A DNA stretch of 64,000 nucleotides from Rugalucina vietnamica (taxonomy: Eukaryota; Mollusca; Bivalvia; Lucinida; Lucinidae). Where the stretch lies: contig OZ024869.1 in the NCBI GenBank assembly GCA_964017185.1, positions 52,044,761-52,108,760 on the forward strand. Direction: 5' to 3'. The notes beneath the pieces are model-generated. The model saw only the letters and a program-made list of their open reading frames with translations. It did no database searches and was not told where the DNA came from. Made by a program: the position numbers and the translations under genes. Shown one piece after another: positions 24,701 through 31,370 of the stretch (position 1 is its first letter; each line of letters opens with the position of its first letter).

Positions 24701-27100
24701 GTTTAACCAAAACTTGAACACAAAATTTCCAAGTCTGTGACCTTGACCTCAAGGTCATAAAGGTTGGTCATAATGGTACAGCATAAAACTTCAGACCAAT
24801 ATCTATCAACATGCAAAGTATCAACTTGATCCATATACATGTTCAAGAGATATAGACTTATAAAAACTTTTAACCAAAAACTTTAACAAAAAATTTCTAA
24901 GTCTGTGACCTTGACCTCAAGGTCCCCAGGGTGGGTCATGATGGTACTACATAAAACTTCAGACCAATATCTATCAACATGCAAAGTATCAACTTGATCC
25001 ATATACATGTTCAAGAGATATAGACTTATAAAAACTTTAACCAAAAACTTTAACAAAAAAATTCTAAGTCTGTGACCTTGACCTCAAGGTCACCAGGGTG
25101 GGTCATGGTGGTACTGCATAAAACTTCAGACCAATATCTACCAACATGCAAAGTATCGACTTGATCCATATCAACATTTTCAAGAGATACCGGTATAGAC
25201 TTATAAAAACTTTAACCAAAAACTTTAACATTTGAGCAACGCGAACGCCGACTTGACTGCAATAGCTCTTCCTGTACTTTCGTACAGGGGAGCTAACAAT
25301 ACCAATAAACTTAAAGTTTAAACATTAACAAGCTGTGTAACAGATATGTAACAGACACTGGAAACAAGGACAGCCAAGTCACAAGTTACGATGATGTATA
25401 TAAAACAATGATTTTTTCACAAATTCGTAACAGTGAGCCCTGGGACTCGCTAGCCAGAAATTTTATGAGTCCTCTGAGAAATTTATGAGTCCCAGAATCA
25501 CTTCGCAATGGCAACCATTGAAAATTCAATCATGAGAAAAAACATCATAAATTAAGCAATTAATTCTAATGCTTTAATTACATCTTTTGATAGTCTGATT
25601 AGACTACTGTATGTGTGCAGATGTGTGTCTGACTTCATCAAAAATACAATCACAACCTAAAGACTTAAGCTTAAACTGTTAGGAAAGAAATGGGAAGGGG
25701 GGGGGGGGGCAGATACATCAAAGTTTGGGAAAATTTGAATATGAGTTTGATATTTTGAAATGTGTACCAGTAAACTAATTAGAAATTACAAAGTCCGCAT
25801 GACTAAATGGCGGACTGTTTTTTTTTTAAACGAAAATTGACAGTGGCCCTTCGGAACACTTTACAGCTTTATTTGAGCTTTCTCCCAATAATTATTTTGT
25901 TTACTTTATATGTTAAAGACAAATCTTCAACTTAACATATGTGAAACTAATGAAAATTGATTTGACTTCTGAGTCCAGCACTCAGCATTGACACTCTATA
26001 TTTCAGAATTGAAAAAGAAAACCAGTCTGCCGGTGTTGTAATAAATTATCGCCCGGTTTGTTAAAACACGGTTTTCACTGATGGGATTTGTCGGCCCGTA
26101 AAATGTATGCCACCAAGGGGTGCATATCTTTCAGATTTATGCATCCTTGGCTAATTGTATGTGAGATTATCGCAGGCCGAACAGGTAAATGAACCACTGA
26201 TAAAATCATGAATGTCTAAGTGGATATCTCACCTGCAGACTATGTTATGTCAGCCTTGACCAGAACAAGACCACACCATTCTAAGACGCTAAGACAAATC
26301 TCTACATCTACAGAAACCTATAAATACAGCTCCTACCCTTTTCTTGTACAATCTCTGTGCCTTCTACTCTAACTTTTATTTATGCTAAGTATAGCCAAGA
26401 TTTTCGTGAAAGCTTATATGATGGTTGGTCAAGTTTTCGTGGTACTAATAATTCAAAGGCAACTCCAGCGTGATAGAAACAGGTCAGATGTTAAATAAAT
26501 ATGGAATGATGCATGATAATCCTTGATGTTTAATGTCCAGTTCACCTTTTTATTGCAATTCTGTTTATTGCTTACACAGACGCCATTTTGTATGACGTAT
26601 TGATCTTTGACGTCATCAAAAGTAAGGCACCAGAATTCGTGGGTCATTCACAAACAGACTGTCAATTTCAATGCTTCAAAAATTCTCGACATATTTTAAT
26701 GTTTCATTATTTTATTACACCTAGTGAATTGAATTAAGTAATTTTGAAAATATTTCACTGTCAGGTGTGATACTGAAAACATTTTAAAGACGTCTACACA
26801 TTCAGATTCAAATCAATGAAAAATATCGAACACTCCTCATAAAAACAATCTTTGTTATTTTTCTTGCACAATGTGGATAGTAGACGCCAGTAAACGTGAC
26901 ATCTTGTGAGAAAATACAGTTTTAGCTGAAATACATGTATACCACGAAAACTGGAACCCCCATGAAAACTGGGCTAAGTACCATACTTGTCAAAAATAAT
27001 GTCAGAATGTTTCTAAAATCTACCTTTTGTATTCTAAATAGGCATCGACACTTGCACCAGCATTGCCCCCAAACTTAAGATGAACCTGTCTGTCTCCCAT
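71..27100 (-). CDS. FAM221A: FAM221A-like gene, seven visible coding exons, 3' end outside window
   Basis: Seven minus-strand exons (27024-27100, 24325-24403, 22162-22256, 6614-6804, 5748-5957, 960-1073, 71-177) join with GT/AG borders and consistent phases (2,0,2,1,1,1,0) into an open frame of about 290 residues. Recognisable FAM221 family blocks appear in order: an N-terminal VDAYLEYKR / IVGDDDGG segment, [15 protein letters not shown], a Cys-rich core ([41 protein letters not shown]), then [52 protein letters not shown] and YYERRYQER. Family length as I remember it is about 300 residues, so only a short C-terminal tail is missing to the left. The Cys/His spacing suggests metal binding, but I know of no established biochemical function. 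Introns are up to 15 kb and are almost entirely transposons. Identification comes from remembered family similarity, not a search. Confidence 0.87.
243..590 (-). pseudogene. Fragmented duplicate of FAM221A exon 7 split by a MITE
   Basis: Bases 243-262 repeat the donor-side part of exon 7 and 553-590 repeat its acceptor-side part with adjacent intron (ATCAGCATCTGTGGAACCTA and a following TGTCAGAAT). The middle of the exon is missing and the palindromic element 263-545 sits exactly there. Order and strand match exon 7, so this is a tandem duplicate, not a retrocopy. Confidence 0.65.
263..545. mobile_element. Palindromic MITE, copy 1
   Basis: The ends are inverted copies of CCAGGCCCCGAGGTTATAAA followed by a CATGCTCAGCTCAGCTGAG block. 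The interior is itself a hairpin around AACAATTGTTGGCATTTTAA, with CTCATAAATGTT arms and one 27-bp stretch duplicated (about 318-344 and 355-380). Other copies lie at 60304-60575 and, split by a LINE, at 43542-48283. There is no coding capacity. Confidence 0.85.
636..784. repeat. Microsatellites (ATGG/ACGG)n then (CA)n
   Basis: Bases 636-732 are imperfect GATGGATG and GACGGACG tetranucleotides and 732-784 is a clean CA run. Apparent reading frames here are only repeat-encoded Cys/Val or Thr/His. Confidence 0.95.
960..1073 (-). CDS. FAM221A: FAM221A-like exon 6
   Basis: The acceptor TTTTCCCTGTAG and donor GTACTG bound 114 bases that encode [19 protein letters not shown] and [18 protein letters not shown]. 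Phase 1 on both sides fits exons 5 and 7. The [14 protein letters not shown] block is the expected family sequence after GYMRLD. A short run of CAGAAT repeats lies just inside the downstream intron (926-945). Confidence 0.85.
1145..1206. repeat. Direct duplication of about 27 bp
   Basis: AACCATAAATTCTCAGTATT is repeated back to back at about 1152 and 1180, inside the intron upstream of exon 6. No gene is visible from 1074 to 1474. Confidence 0.85.
1664..5231. repeat. Interspersed 15-bp motif array, three drifting variants
   Basis: Copies of GTAACGGAGTTGACA or close variants start at 1664(-), 2014, 2034, 2051, 2786(-), 2811, 2826, 2854, 2869, 3025 and 3217. Copies of GTTACGGTATGGACA start at 3680(-), 4019, 4043, 4218, 4239, 4275, 4448, 4468 and 4808(-). 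Copies of GTTACGGTAAGGACA or relatives start at 4635(-), 4829(-), 4854, 4869, 5022 and 5217. Sequence between copies is unrelated and spacing is irregular, so this is not a classic tandem repeat. Confidence 0.9.
2170..2318. mobile_element. Palindromic hairpin element inside the 4.26-kb element
   Basis: Near-perfect inverted arms of about 65 bp (AGGTGAATACCAAATATATT outward) fold around TTTTCACGAGTGCGCAGCAC. It could be a foldback MITE. Confidence 0.8.
5748..5957 (-). CDS. FAM221A: FAM221A-like exon 5
   Basis: The acceptor CCTTTTAG precedes 5957 and the donor GTAGTG follows 5748. The 210 bases encode [40 protein letters not shown] and [19 protein letters not shown]. This is the most conserved stretch of FAM221 proteins. 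The left neighbour is a 4.26-kb repeat element whose end lies 11 bp inside the intron. Confidence 0.9.
5995..6151 (-). pseudogene. Decayed duplicate of FAM221A exon 5
   Basis: The acceptor TTTTCAG and 95 following bases are clearly homologous to exon 5 at 5748-5957: [13 protein letters not shown] here against [13 protein letters not shown] there, then [13 protein letters not shown] in both. It carries an in-frame TGA where exon 5 has the TGT of its TCGCG motif, a Gly/Cys change beside it, and it loses similarity after about 6045 with only scattered matches to about 5995. No donor equivalent to exon 5 remains. Inclusion in a transcript would terminate the protein. I infer a local exon duplication followed by decay. 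Confidence 0.75.
6614..6804 (-). CDS. FAM221A: FAM221A-like exon 4 (Cys-rich core)
   Basis: The acceptor TTCTATTCAG ends at 6805 and the donor GTAGGC starts at 6613. The 191 bases encode [39 protein letters not shown] and [18 protein letters not shown]. Multiple Cys and His residues (C-x5-C-x-C and CxCxH patterns) suggest metal binding. The frame stays open past the donor for some codons, so the exon end rests on the splice signal and phase match to exon 5. The intron to exon 3 is 15.4 kb and holds the nested element complex. Confidence 0.87.
11322..12489. promoter_or_regulatory. Tandem estrogen-response-element palindromes (AGGTCAnnnTGACCT)
   Basis: Ten palindromes occur at exactly 128-129-bp spacing: 11322 (CAC spacer), 11450 (one change), 11578 (one change), 11706 (TAT spacer), 11834, 11962, 12091, 12219, 12347, 12475 (one change). 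The five from 11834 to 12347 are exactly AGGTCACAGTGACCT, the consensus ERE. Each repeat also has GGGTCAAAGGTCT or a close form, a DR1-type site. Binding is inferred from motif identity only. Confidence 0.8.
12720..13447. repeat. Second tandem array and ACGGGA run of the family C element
   Basis: Four units share TTTTAACCTCCAGCCCCACC, GGGCCCGATGCCATGGAATG and ACTTCTAGAAAACTTTAA, with CCAGCCCC starts near 12741, 12897, 13078 and 13254. The run of ACGGGA/ACGCGC hexamers follows at 13401-13447. Both reappear inverted at 63810-64000. Confidence 0.85.
14491..15425. repeat. Diverged tandem subunits (about 0.7 kb) of the large TIR element
   Basis: The block from CCCTACCCCCAGTTTCA to the CCAAGTATCTTGGATCA region recurs at about 15216-15385. 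The block with ATAAGAGATGTTTGC and TGTTACATATGTTACC (14810-14880) recurs at 7455-7521. This indicates a unit of roughly 700 bp. Confidence 0.65.
15590..16760. repeat. Inner inverted subrepeats of the large TIR element
   Basis: Three diverged copies containing an ACAAAATC / GTATACC / GAATGCTGAAA / TGGTATCAAA string lie at about 15600, 15790 and 16140. At least two copies in opposite orientation lie at about 16460 and 16665. There is no gene in 14491-18180. Confidence 0.5.
17372..18085. repeat. 352-bp tandem duplication
   Basis: CTTGCACATTGGTGTTTGCA occurs at 17399 and 17751, and the two units are near identical to their shared end GTTACACCGTTACGCCCC (17675 and 18035). A partial third unit end lies at about 17333-17371. 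Confidence 0.85.
18134..18154. repeat. Poly-G tract in the right TIR
   Basis: An uninterrupted G run lies directly after CCCTAG; the left end of the same element has a shorter poly-C at 7392-7401. Confidence 0.9.
18442..18585. mobile_element. 144-bp near-perfect palindrome (foldback element)
   Basis: ATTGAAATTCAGATTTTAGC at the left pairs with its inverse at the right. The arms continue through GATGATGAAAAACATTAG and TGTTTTAATGTC to a GAAGCCCTTCGGGCTTC centre. Confidence 0.88.
19498..19987. repeat. 262-bp tandem duplication at the edge of a family A element
   Basis: Bases 19498-19660 (from CTATGTTTTGAGCAAAAATA to CACGCTTAGAGTTT) recur at 19760-19922, and the following TATAGTATAGTGGTCGAGCC to CGGCTTCTCCTCT recurs after each. 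Copy 1 has the 37-bp terminal hairpin between the two parts and copy 2 lacks it. Confidence 0.85.
19664..22026 (+). mobile_element. Minisatellite element, family A, copy 1
   Basis: It begins TTTTTAGCTCACCTGAGCCG with the hairpin to CACAGGTGAGC and ends TCTCAGGTGAGCGATC, a GCCCTTGGGC hairpin and CTTGTTT. The core has repeated modules: GGTTGCTATGGCAACTTGAA (three, 20090-20760) and units with AAGATGGCCGCC, CTAGGTCACATGACC and GGTCAAGGTCA (20870-21920). It encodes nothing. Confidence 0.8.
22162..22256 (-). CDS. FAM221A: FAM221A-like exon 3
   Basis: The acceptor TTCAACAG is followed by 95 coding bases ([19 protein letters not shown], then the Cys pair CFCQH) and a donor GTATGG after 22162, phase 2. 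The block [15 protein letters not shown] is the clearest family signature. The exon sits in a roughly 600-bp gap between two oppositely oriented minisatellite elements. Confidence 0.87.
22629..24301 (-). mobile_element. Minisatellite element, family A, copy 2 (opposite orientation)
   Basis: Read inverted it begins AGCTCACCTGAGCCGAAAGC and ends CAGGTGAGCG with a GGACCAATGGTCC hairpin. Three to four units of about 430 bp include GACCTTGCCGTAAAATAGGT, GGTCAAGGTCATCCTAGGG and GCCATCTTGGTCATGTGACC. The units are homologous to those of copy 1, so the two lie tail to tail as a large inverted pair around exon 3. Confidence 0.8.
24325..24403 (-). CDS. FAM221A: FAM221A-like exon 2
   Basis: The acceptor TTTTATAG precedes the exon at 24403 and the donor GTGTGT follows 24325. 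The 79 bases complete the split Arg codon and encode [20 protein letters not shown] through KKKVLPM, ending in phase 0. This matches the conserved acidic/Tyr block after the N-terminus of the family. The exon sits only 23 bp from the end of one repeat element (24301) and 94 bp from the next (24498). Confidence 0.82.
24498..25294 (-). mobile_element. Minisatellite element, family B, copy 1
   Basis: Inverted, it begins AGCTCCCCTGTACGAAAGTA, continues into AGAGCTATTGCAGTC, and ends CAGGTGAGCTACACTATCC. Four tandem units of about 168 bp each carry TGACCTTGACCTCAAGGTCA (24572, 24738, 24905 degenerate, 25073). Confidence 0.8.
25295..27023. other. Intron 1 remainder: no gene seen
   Basis: This contains poly-G (about 25697-25709), a 239-bp segment duplicated elsewhere (25710-25948) and otherwise unique AT-rich sequence. 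No exon-like frame with splice sites was found on either strand. Confidence 0.5.
25710..25948. repeat. Dispersed repeat, copy 1 (partner 37741-37979)
   Basis: From CAGATACATCAAAGTTTGGG to TTAACATATGTGAAAC the sequence matches 37741-37979 in the same orientation with scattered substitutions. Confidence 0.85.
27024..27100 (-). CDS. FAM221A: FAM221A-like exon 1 (start codon)
   Basis: The ATG lies at 27100-27098 and the encoded peptide starts [12 protein letters not shown], running to YLEYK plus two bases. The donor reads AAAAG then GTAGAT with the exon ending at 27024, phase 2. The residues VDAYLEYKR line up with the N-terminal block of FAM221A proteins. This start was chosen because it gives the family N-terminus. 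The 5' UTR and promoter must lie in 27101-27333, before a SINE. Confidence 0.8.
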
Positions 27101-27333
27101 GTCCCGTATAAATGATTCAAACGATTAAAAAGTGGCCGAGAAAAGCTTCAATTTATTTTCATCAAGAAATACAGATATGTCGGCCATTTGTAAACAAACA
27201 TTAAAGGCAAACTTGTTTGTTTCAATTGATGCGTAGTCCGCATTTGGTTAAGCCGATTCCAGGTCTTTTCTACCCTGTTCATTTTGTCACTTGGTAAGCG
27301 ACAAATAGAGTTGATATTTTGAATATATATTTG
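27101..27333 (-). promoter_or_regulatory. Presumed 5' UTR and promoter region of the FAM221A-like gene
   Basis: This is the only stretch between the start codon and the SINE at 27334. It has no clear TATA box in the right place and no recognised repeat. The assignment is by position only. Confidence 0.35.
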
Positions 27334-27665
27334 AGGAAGCGAGGTAGCCGAGTGGTTAGCGCACTGGCTTCTTGTGCTAGAGGTCCCGGGTTCGATCCCT
27401 GCCGGCGGGGAGGAAAATTTGTTGGTCCGAACACGCTTCCTTTCGTGTCATTTGCAGGAATGACATGATACAGTGCGCCGTCCTTCGGATTGGGAGGCCC
27501 CCTGTGCAGGGACAGTCATCCCATATGCAGGTTAAAGATCCCTACACAGGTTCTATCCTCATGCATGTAGGTTTATAATGCAAACACACCGGAGTGTACA
27601 ATGTACACCTCTCAAGAATAATCAGAAATCGATTGATGGGAGTAACAAAAAAACAAACAAAACAA
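27334..27665 (+). mobile_element. tRNA-derived SINE, copy 1
   Basis: The tRNA-like head GCGAGGTAGCCGAGTGG has an intact B box GGTTCGATCC at 27389. A shared body follows (CTTCCTTTCGTGTCATTTGC, CACAGGTTCTATCCTCATGC) and an A-rich end with AACAAAC. The B box makes pol III transcription possible. Copies: 40913-41250 and, degenerate, 61508-61626. Confidence 0.88.
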
Positions 27666-27784
27666 ATATAACCAGTGACATGATTCATCACCACATGCAG
27701 TAAATTGTAAACCTATTTAAATGTGTTGGAAGAAATTAAATTTGGGGTGAATTTCTCTCAGCTATAACAACGCTGGAAGCCTTT

Positions 27785-30495
27785 CAGAATCAATCGGTCA
27801 CACACAGAATCAGAATCAGAATCAGAATAGTCCACTGGTGAAACGTCAAACTGACAATACTACACCAGGGGGGATGGGGCTTGACCGGAGGGGATTAGTC
27901 CCGAGCTCTCACAAGAGAAGTAAATTTAGACACACAATCATCTGACAATTCAGCAGAGGAGATCAGAGAATCAGGGAGTTCATTCCAATCTCTAATGGTC
28001 TGGGGGAAGAAACTGTGTAAATAGGCATTTGTACTTGCTGAAGGTATCTGAAATGCCAAGGAGTGTTGATTCCTACAACGCCTATTTTTGGGGATAAGGT
28101 CATCCGTGGGTATTTTTGCTCTCCCTTTTAGACCTTTGTAAAGTAATATAATTCTATTATCCTTCCTTCTTTTCTGCAGGGATTCCCATTTTAGTTTTTT
28201 AAGGATGCCAGTCATACTACCTTTTTCATATGTATAGTTCCTAGTTACAAATCTAGCCGCACGCTTTTGCACCTTCTCCAAATCATCTATCAAACCTTCA
28301 TAATGAGGGTCCCAAACTGAGCTACCATATTCAAGAATAGGTCTCACCAGACCTTTATAGGCAGCTTCTCTCCCATCTTGGGGGCAAGAGAACAGATTTC
28401 GTCTCAAAAAACCAAGGGTCCTATTGGCTTTGGTACACACATTGCTGATGTGAGTATTCCATTTTAAATCCTTAGTTATTGTTACACCAAGATATTTGAT
28501 ACTCTCAACATTTTCCAACACAGTACCCTCAAGCTTGTAAGAAGCCTGAATTTTACTAGTACGTTTATTTGTCAGCTGCATCATGTTGCACTTGACAGGT
28601 TGAAATCTCATACCCCATTTCCTGGCCCAACTACCTAATCGATCAATATCCTTCTGAAGTTTCACTGTATCCTCCACATTCTTAATTTCACGATAACAAA
28701 CACAATCATCAGCAAAGAGTCTGATTTCCGATTCAATATCTGAGGTGATATCATTTATATGCAACGAAAACAACAAGGGGCCGAGAACGGTGCCCTGTGG
28801 GACACCAGATACAACAGGAGCCCAGTCTGATTTAACGCCATTAACCACAACTCTTTGTTGTCTATAGCAAAGGAAGGCATCAATCCATTTAATTGTCTTC
28901 CCACCAATTCCATAACTGAACAATTTGCTTTTAAGGAGTTCATGCGGAGGAGTGTCAAAAGCTTTTTCGAAATCCAAGATAAATGTGTCAACCTGACCTT
29001 GATTGTCTAAGATTTTTGCCCAGTCATCAATCACTGTAGCTAACTGGGTTTCACAACTGTGGGATTTCCTGAATGCATGTTGCCTGTCTGACAAAAGTTT
29101 ATGATGATCCAAATGGGACATGATATTAGAACACACTATATGTTCCAGAAGTTTGCAGGGTACGCAGGTCAAGGAAACTGGACGATAGTTGCAAGCAAGA
29201 GACCTGTCAGCCTTTTTGAACAGGGGACAAATGTTTGCTAAAGACCATTCTTTGGGGATTTCACCCGAGTCTATTGACTGTTGAAAAAGATGTGCAAAAA
29301 CAGGACCTAGCTCAGATGCCAATTCTTTAAGGACTCTGGGATGAAGCTCATCAGGACCTAAAGCTTTCGACGGGTTCAAACCTTTCAGAAGTTTTGTGAC
29401 ACCTTCTTTGGATACCACTATGTCTTCCATAAACGGGGCTTTTCTATTCAGAAGAGGGACCTGGCTATGTTCAGTTTTGGTGAACACATCCGTAAACTGA
29501 CCATTGAATTCACCAGCCTTTTCAAAATCTGATTCAGCAAGACCACTTCCATTTCGCTTTTTCAAAGGGGGGATACCTTGAACATCTTTTTTCTGACTAT
29601 TTATGTACCGATAAAAATCTCTTGGATTAGCCTTAACATCACCAACCAAGTTATTTACATACAACTCATGCTGTTTTCTGATATCTGCTTTGATTTCTCT
29701 TCTCAAAGTTTCAAATTTCGTTCTAAATTTTGCATTCCCAGTTTTCTTCGCTTTAGCGTGAGTTGCATTTTTTCTACGAATCTTTCTTCTTATTTCATGA
29801 GTTAACCATGGGACTGAGGAAACTGAGCGACTAGTCTTTGATGGGATATGTTTATCCACTGATTCCTGGATAAAAGATGTGATCAAATTAAAGTTTTCTT
29901 GAACCGACCGTGTGCCAGAGTAACCGTTGAAATATTTCTCCTTTGCAAATTTAAGGGCATCACCTTTCATAGATTCATAATCACCTTTCTGATATTTATA
30001 CACCTTTCTCTTAGGTTTCTTGATGGGGGGAATAACTATTTTCAAAGTTCCAGAGACAATGTCATGATCACTAAGCCTGTCCGGGGAATGAATATCAACA
30101 AATTGTCCGGGAAGTGAAGTGATAATCAAATCCAATGTGTTTTGTCCTCTTGTGGGGAATTGCACTACCTGTTCCAATTCGTGGTCACTTATAATTTCTA
30201 CCAACTTTGCACCTTCAGACACGCTCAATGAAAAACCTAGTTTGTTGAGTCTATCTGGCCAAACAATATCTCTGAAGTTGAAATCACCCATGACATGGAC
30301 CGAGGGGGGTTTGTTTCCTTTATGTAAAGTTTTCACCTTTTCAAGTTGGTCTTTGAATAACTCAAGTTCCTCTATCTTACCATCTGGAGGTCGATACCAA
30401 CTTGCCACAAAATGTGAAGTTTTGTTCGCAAATACCTTTACCCAAACTGATTCGGAGCCGTTTTCCAATTCAGTGATCGGCATATGAGGAATATC
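27785..30495 (-). mobile_element. 5'-truncated CR1-like LINE
   Basis: The 3' end (left) is a CAGAAT hexamer run on the plus strand (27807-27830), and the end AGTCCACTGGTGAAACGTC is shared with the fragment at 38478-40500. The 5' end is lost inside the endonuclease at about 30495, with a TAG in frame just upstream. Confidence 0.85.
27895..30483 (-). CDS. CR1-like endonuclease(partial)-reverse transcriptase
   Basis: This 862-residue frame has no internal stop. Residues 1-150 are the C-terminal half of an APE endonuclease (VMGDFNFRDIVW, LDLIITSLPG, SDHDIVSG). RT spans about 375-640 with RPVSLTCVPCKLLEHIV, FILDFEKAFDTPPHELL, SGVPQGTVLGPLLFSLHIND and the catalytic LFADDCVCY. The C-terminal region holds LVRPILEYGSSVWDPH and FFPQTIRDWNELPDSL. 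The N-terminal half of the nuclease and any ORF1 are missing, so it cannot be autonomous. The long open frame suggests recent insertion. Clade call rests on remembered CR1/Jockey-group motifs. Confidence 0.88.
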   Translation of the reverse strand: MPITELENGSESVWVKVFANKTSHFVASWYRPPDGKIEELELFKDQLEKVKTLHKGNKPPSVHVMGDFNFRDIVWPDRLNKLGFSLSVSEGAKLVEIISDHELEQVVQFPTRGQNTLDLIITSLPGQFVDIHSPDRLSDHDIVSGTLKIVIPPIKKPKRKVYKYQKGDYESMKGDALKFAKEKYFNGYSGTRSVQENFNLITSFIQESVDKHIPSKTSRSVSSVPWLTHEIRRKIRRKNATHAKAKKTGNAKFRTKFETLRREIKADIRKQHELYVNNLVGDVKANPRDFYRYINSQKKDVQGIPPLKKRNGSGLAESDFEKAGEFNGQFTDVFTKTEHSQVPLLNRKAPFMEDIVVSKEGVTKLLKGLNPSKALGPDELHPRVLKELASELGPVFAHLFQQSIDSGEIPKEWSLANICPLFKKADRSLACNYRPVSLTCVPCKLLEHIVCSNIMSHLDHHKLLSDRQHAFRKSHSCETQLATVIDDWAKILDNQGQVDTFILDFEKAFDTPPHELLKSKLFSYGIGGKTIKWIDAFLCYRQQRVVVNGVKSDWAPVVSGVPQGTVLGPLLFSLHINDITSDIESEIRLFADDCVCYREIKNVEDTVKLQKDIDRLGSWARKWGMRFQPVKCNMMQLTNKRTSKIQASYKLEGTVLENVESIKYLGVTITKDLKWNTHISNVCTKANRTLGFLRRNLFSCPQDGREAAYKGLVRPILEYGSSVWDPHYEGLIDDLEKVQKRAARFVTRNYTYEKGSMTGILKKLKWESLQKRRKDNRIILLYKGLKGRAKIPTDDLIPKNRRCRNQHSLAFQIPSASTNAYLHSFFPQTIRDWNELPDSLISSAELSDDCVSKFTSLVRARD

Positions 30496-30925
30496 CTAGT
30501 CCCTAGTCTACTGTCAATACACTTCCAGAAATTGCATTTGTCAAAAATTCGCTTTTCCAGACAGTCAACATTCTCCATTTTCAGAAGTATCTGACTTATC
30601 TAGTGCTCTACACTTCTCTGCAAGATTGTTTTGATAATCTGGTCAAATATCACGAAACACGCAGCCGCTTTGTTTATATGTAACTACATGACAGTTAAAA
30701 CAGTTAAAGAGTGATTTTAAAAGCAGCAGAGTGGCTGTAATACTACCCATCTCATATATCTTCTTTAAGCCAGTAAGTAGAATCTTTTAACAATTAAATC
30801 CATTTATAGTTTACCAGATTATAGACTAAATAATTACCTTTCATATGACATATATTTTTCCCTTATTATCATATTACAAGTTATTTTGAGTGGTTTTCTT
30901 TACCCTTATTTTGTTTCTAATTTTG
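30496..30925. other. Unassigned sequence between two LINEs
   Basis: This AT-rich stretch has no open frame, no splice-flanked exon and no recognised repeat. Confidence 0.5.
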
Positions 30926-31370
30926 GCCTTAAAAATGGCGTCATGACACATTTAAACGAGGCGCTGACTGAACAAGACGGCAAATTTGGTGGAGGGAAGA
31001 AAAAATTGTCAATTTTATGCTAAAATATAGCATTTAACGGCGCTGCAGTTGTTTTAAACTTGACTTTTATGCACAACAGAGTGCATTTATTTGGATGTGG
31101 TTTTAAATTTGTGAATTTTTACACGGTGAAAGGGAAAATTGATGTAGTTTGTGTTCAGCGAAGAAGAAAAGATTACTGCGCCGAATTTCATGCAGTGTGT
31201 GCAGCGGTTATTCTCCCATTACCTTCCTTTATCCCGAATATCCCTGATTTTATGAACTTTTAAAGACATTTTTAACAGTAATATACTCACCTGGATTTTA
31301 ATTTTGACATTTTAAGCAGTTTTAAGGACATTTTACATACCATTTACATTATCCTCTTAACACATGAAAA

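Noticed and set aside
27340..27415. A functional tRNA gene
   Set aside because: The tRNA-like part continues into a body shared with 40913-41250, so it is a SINE head.
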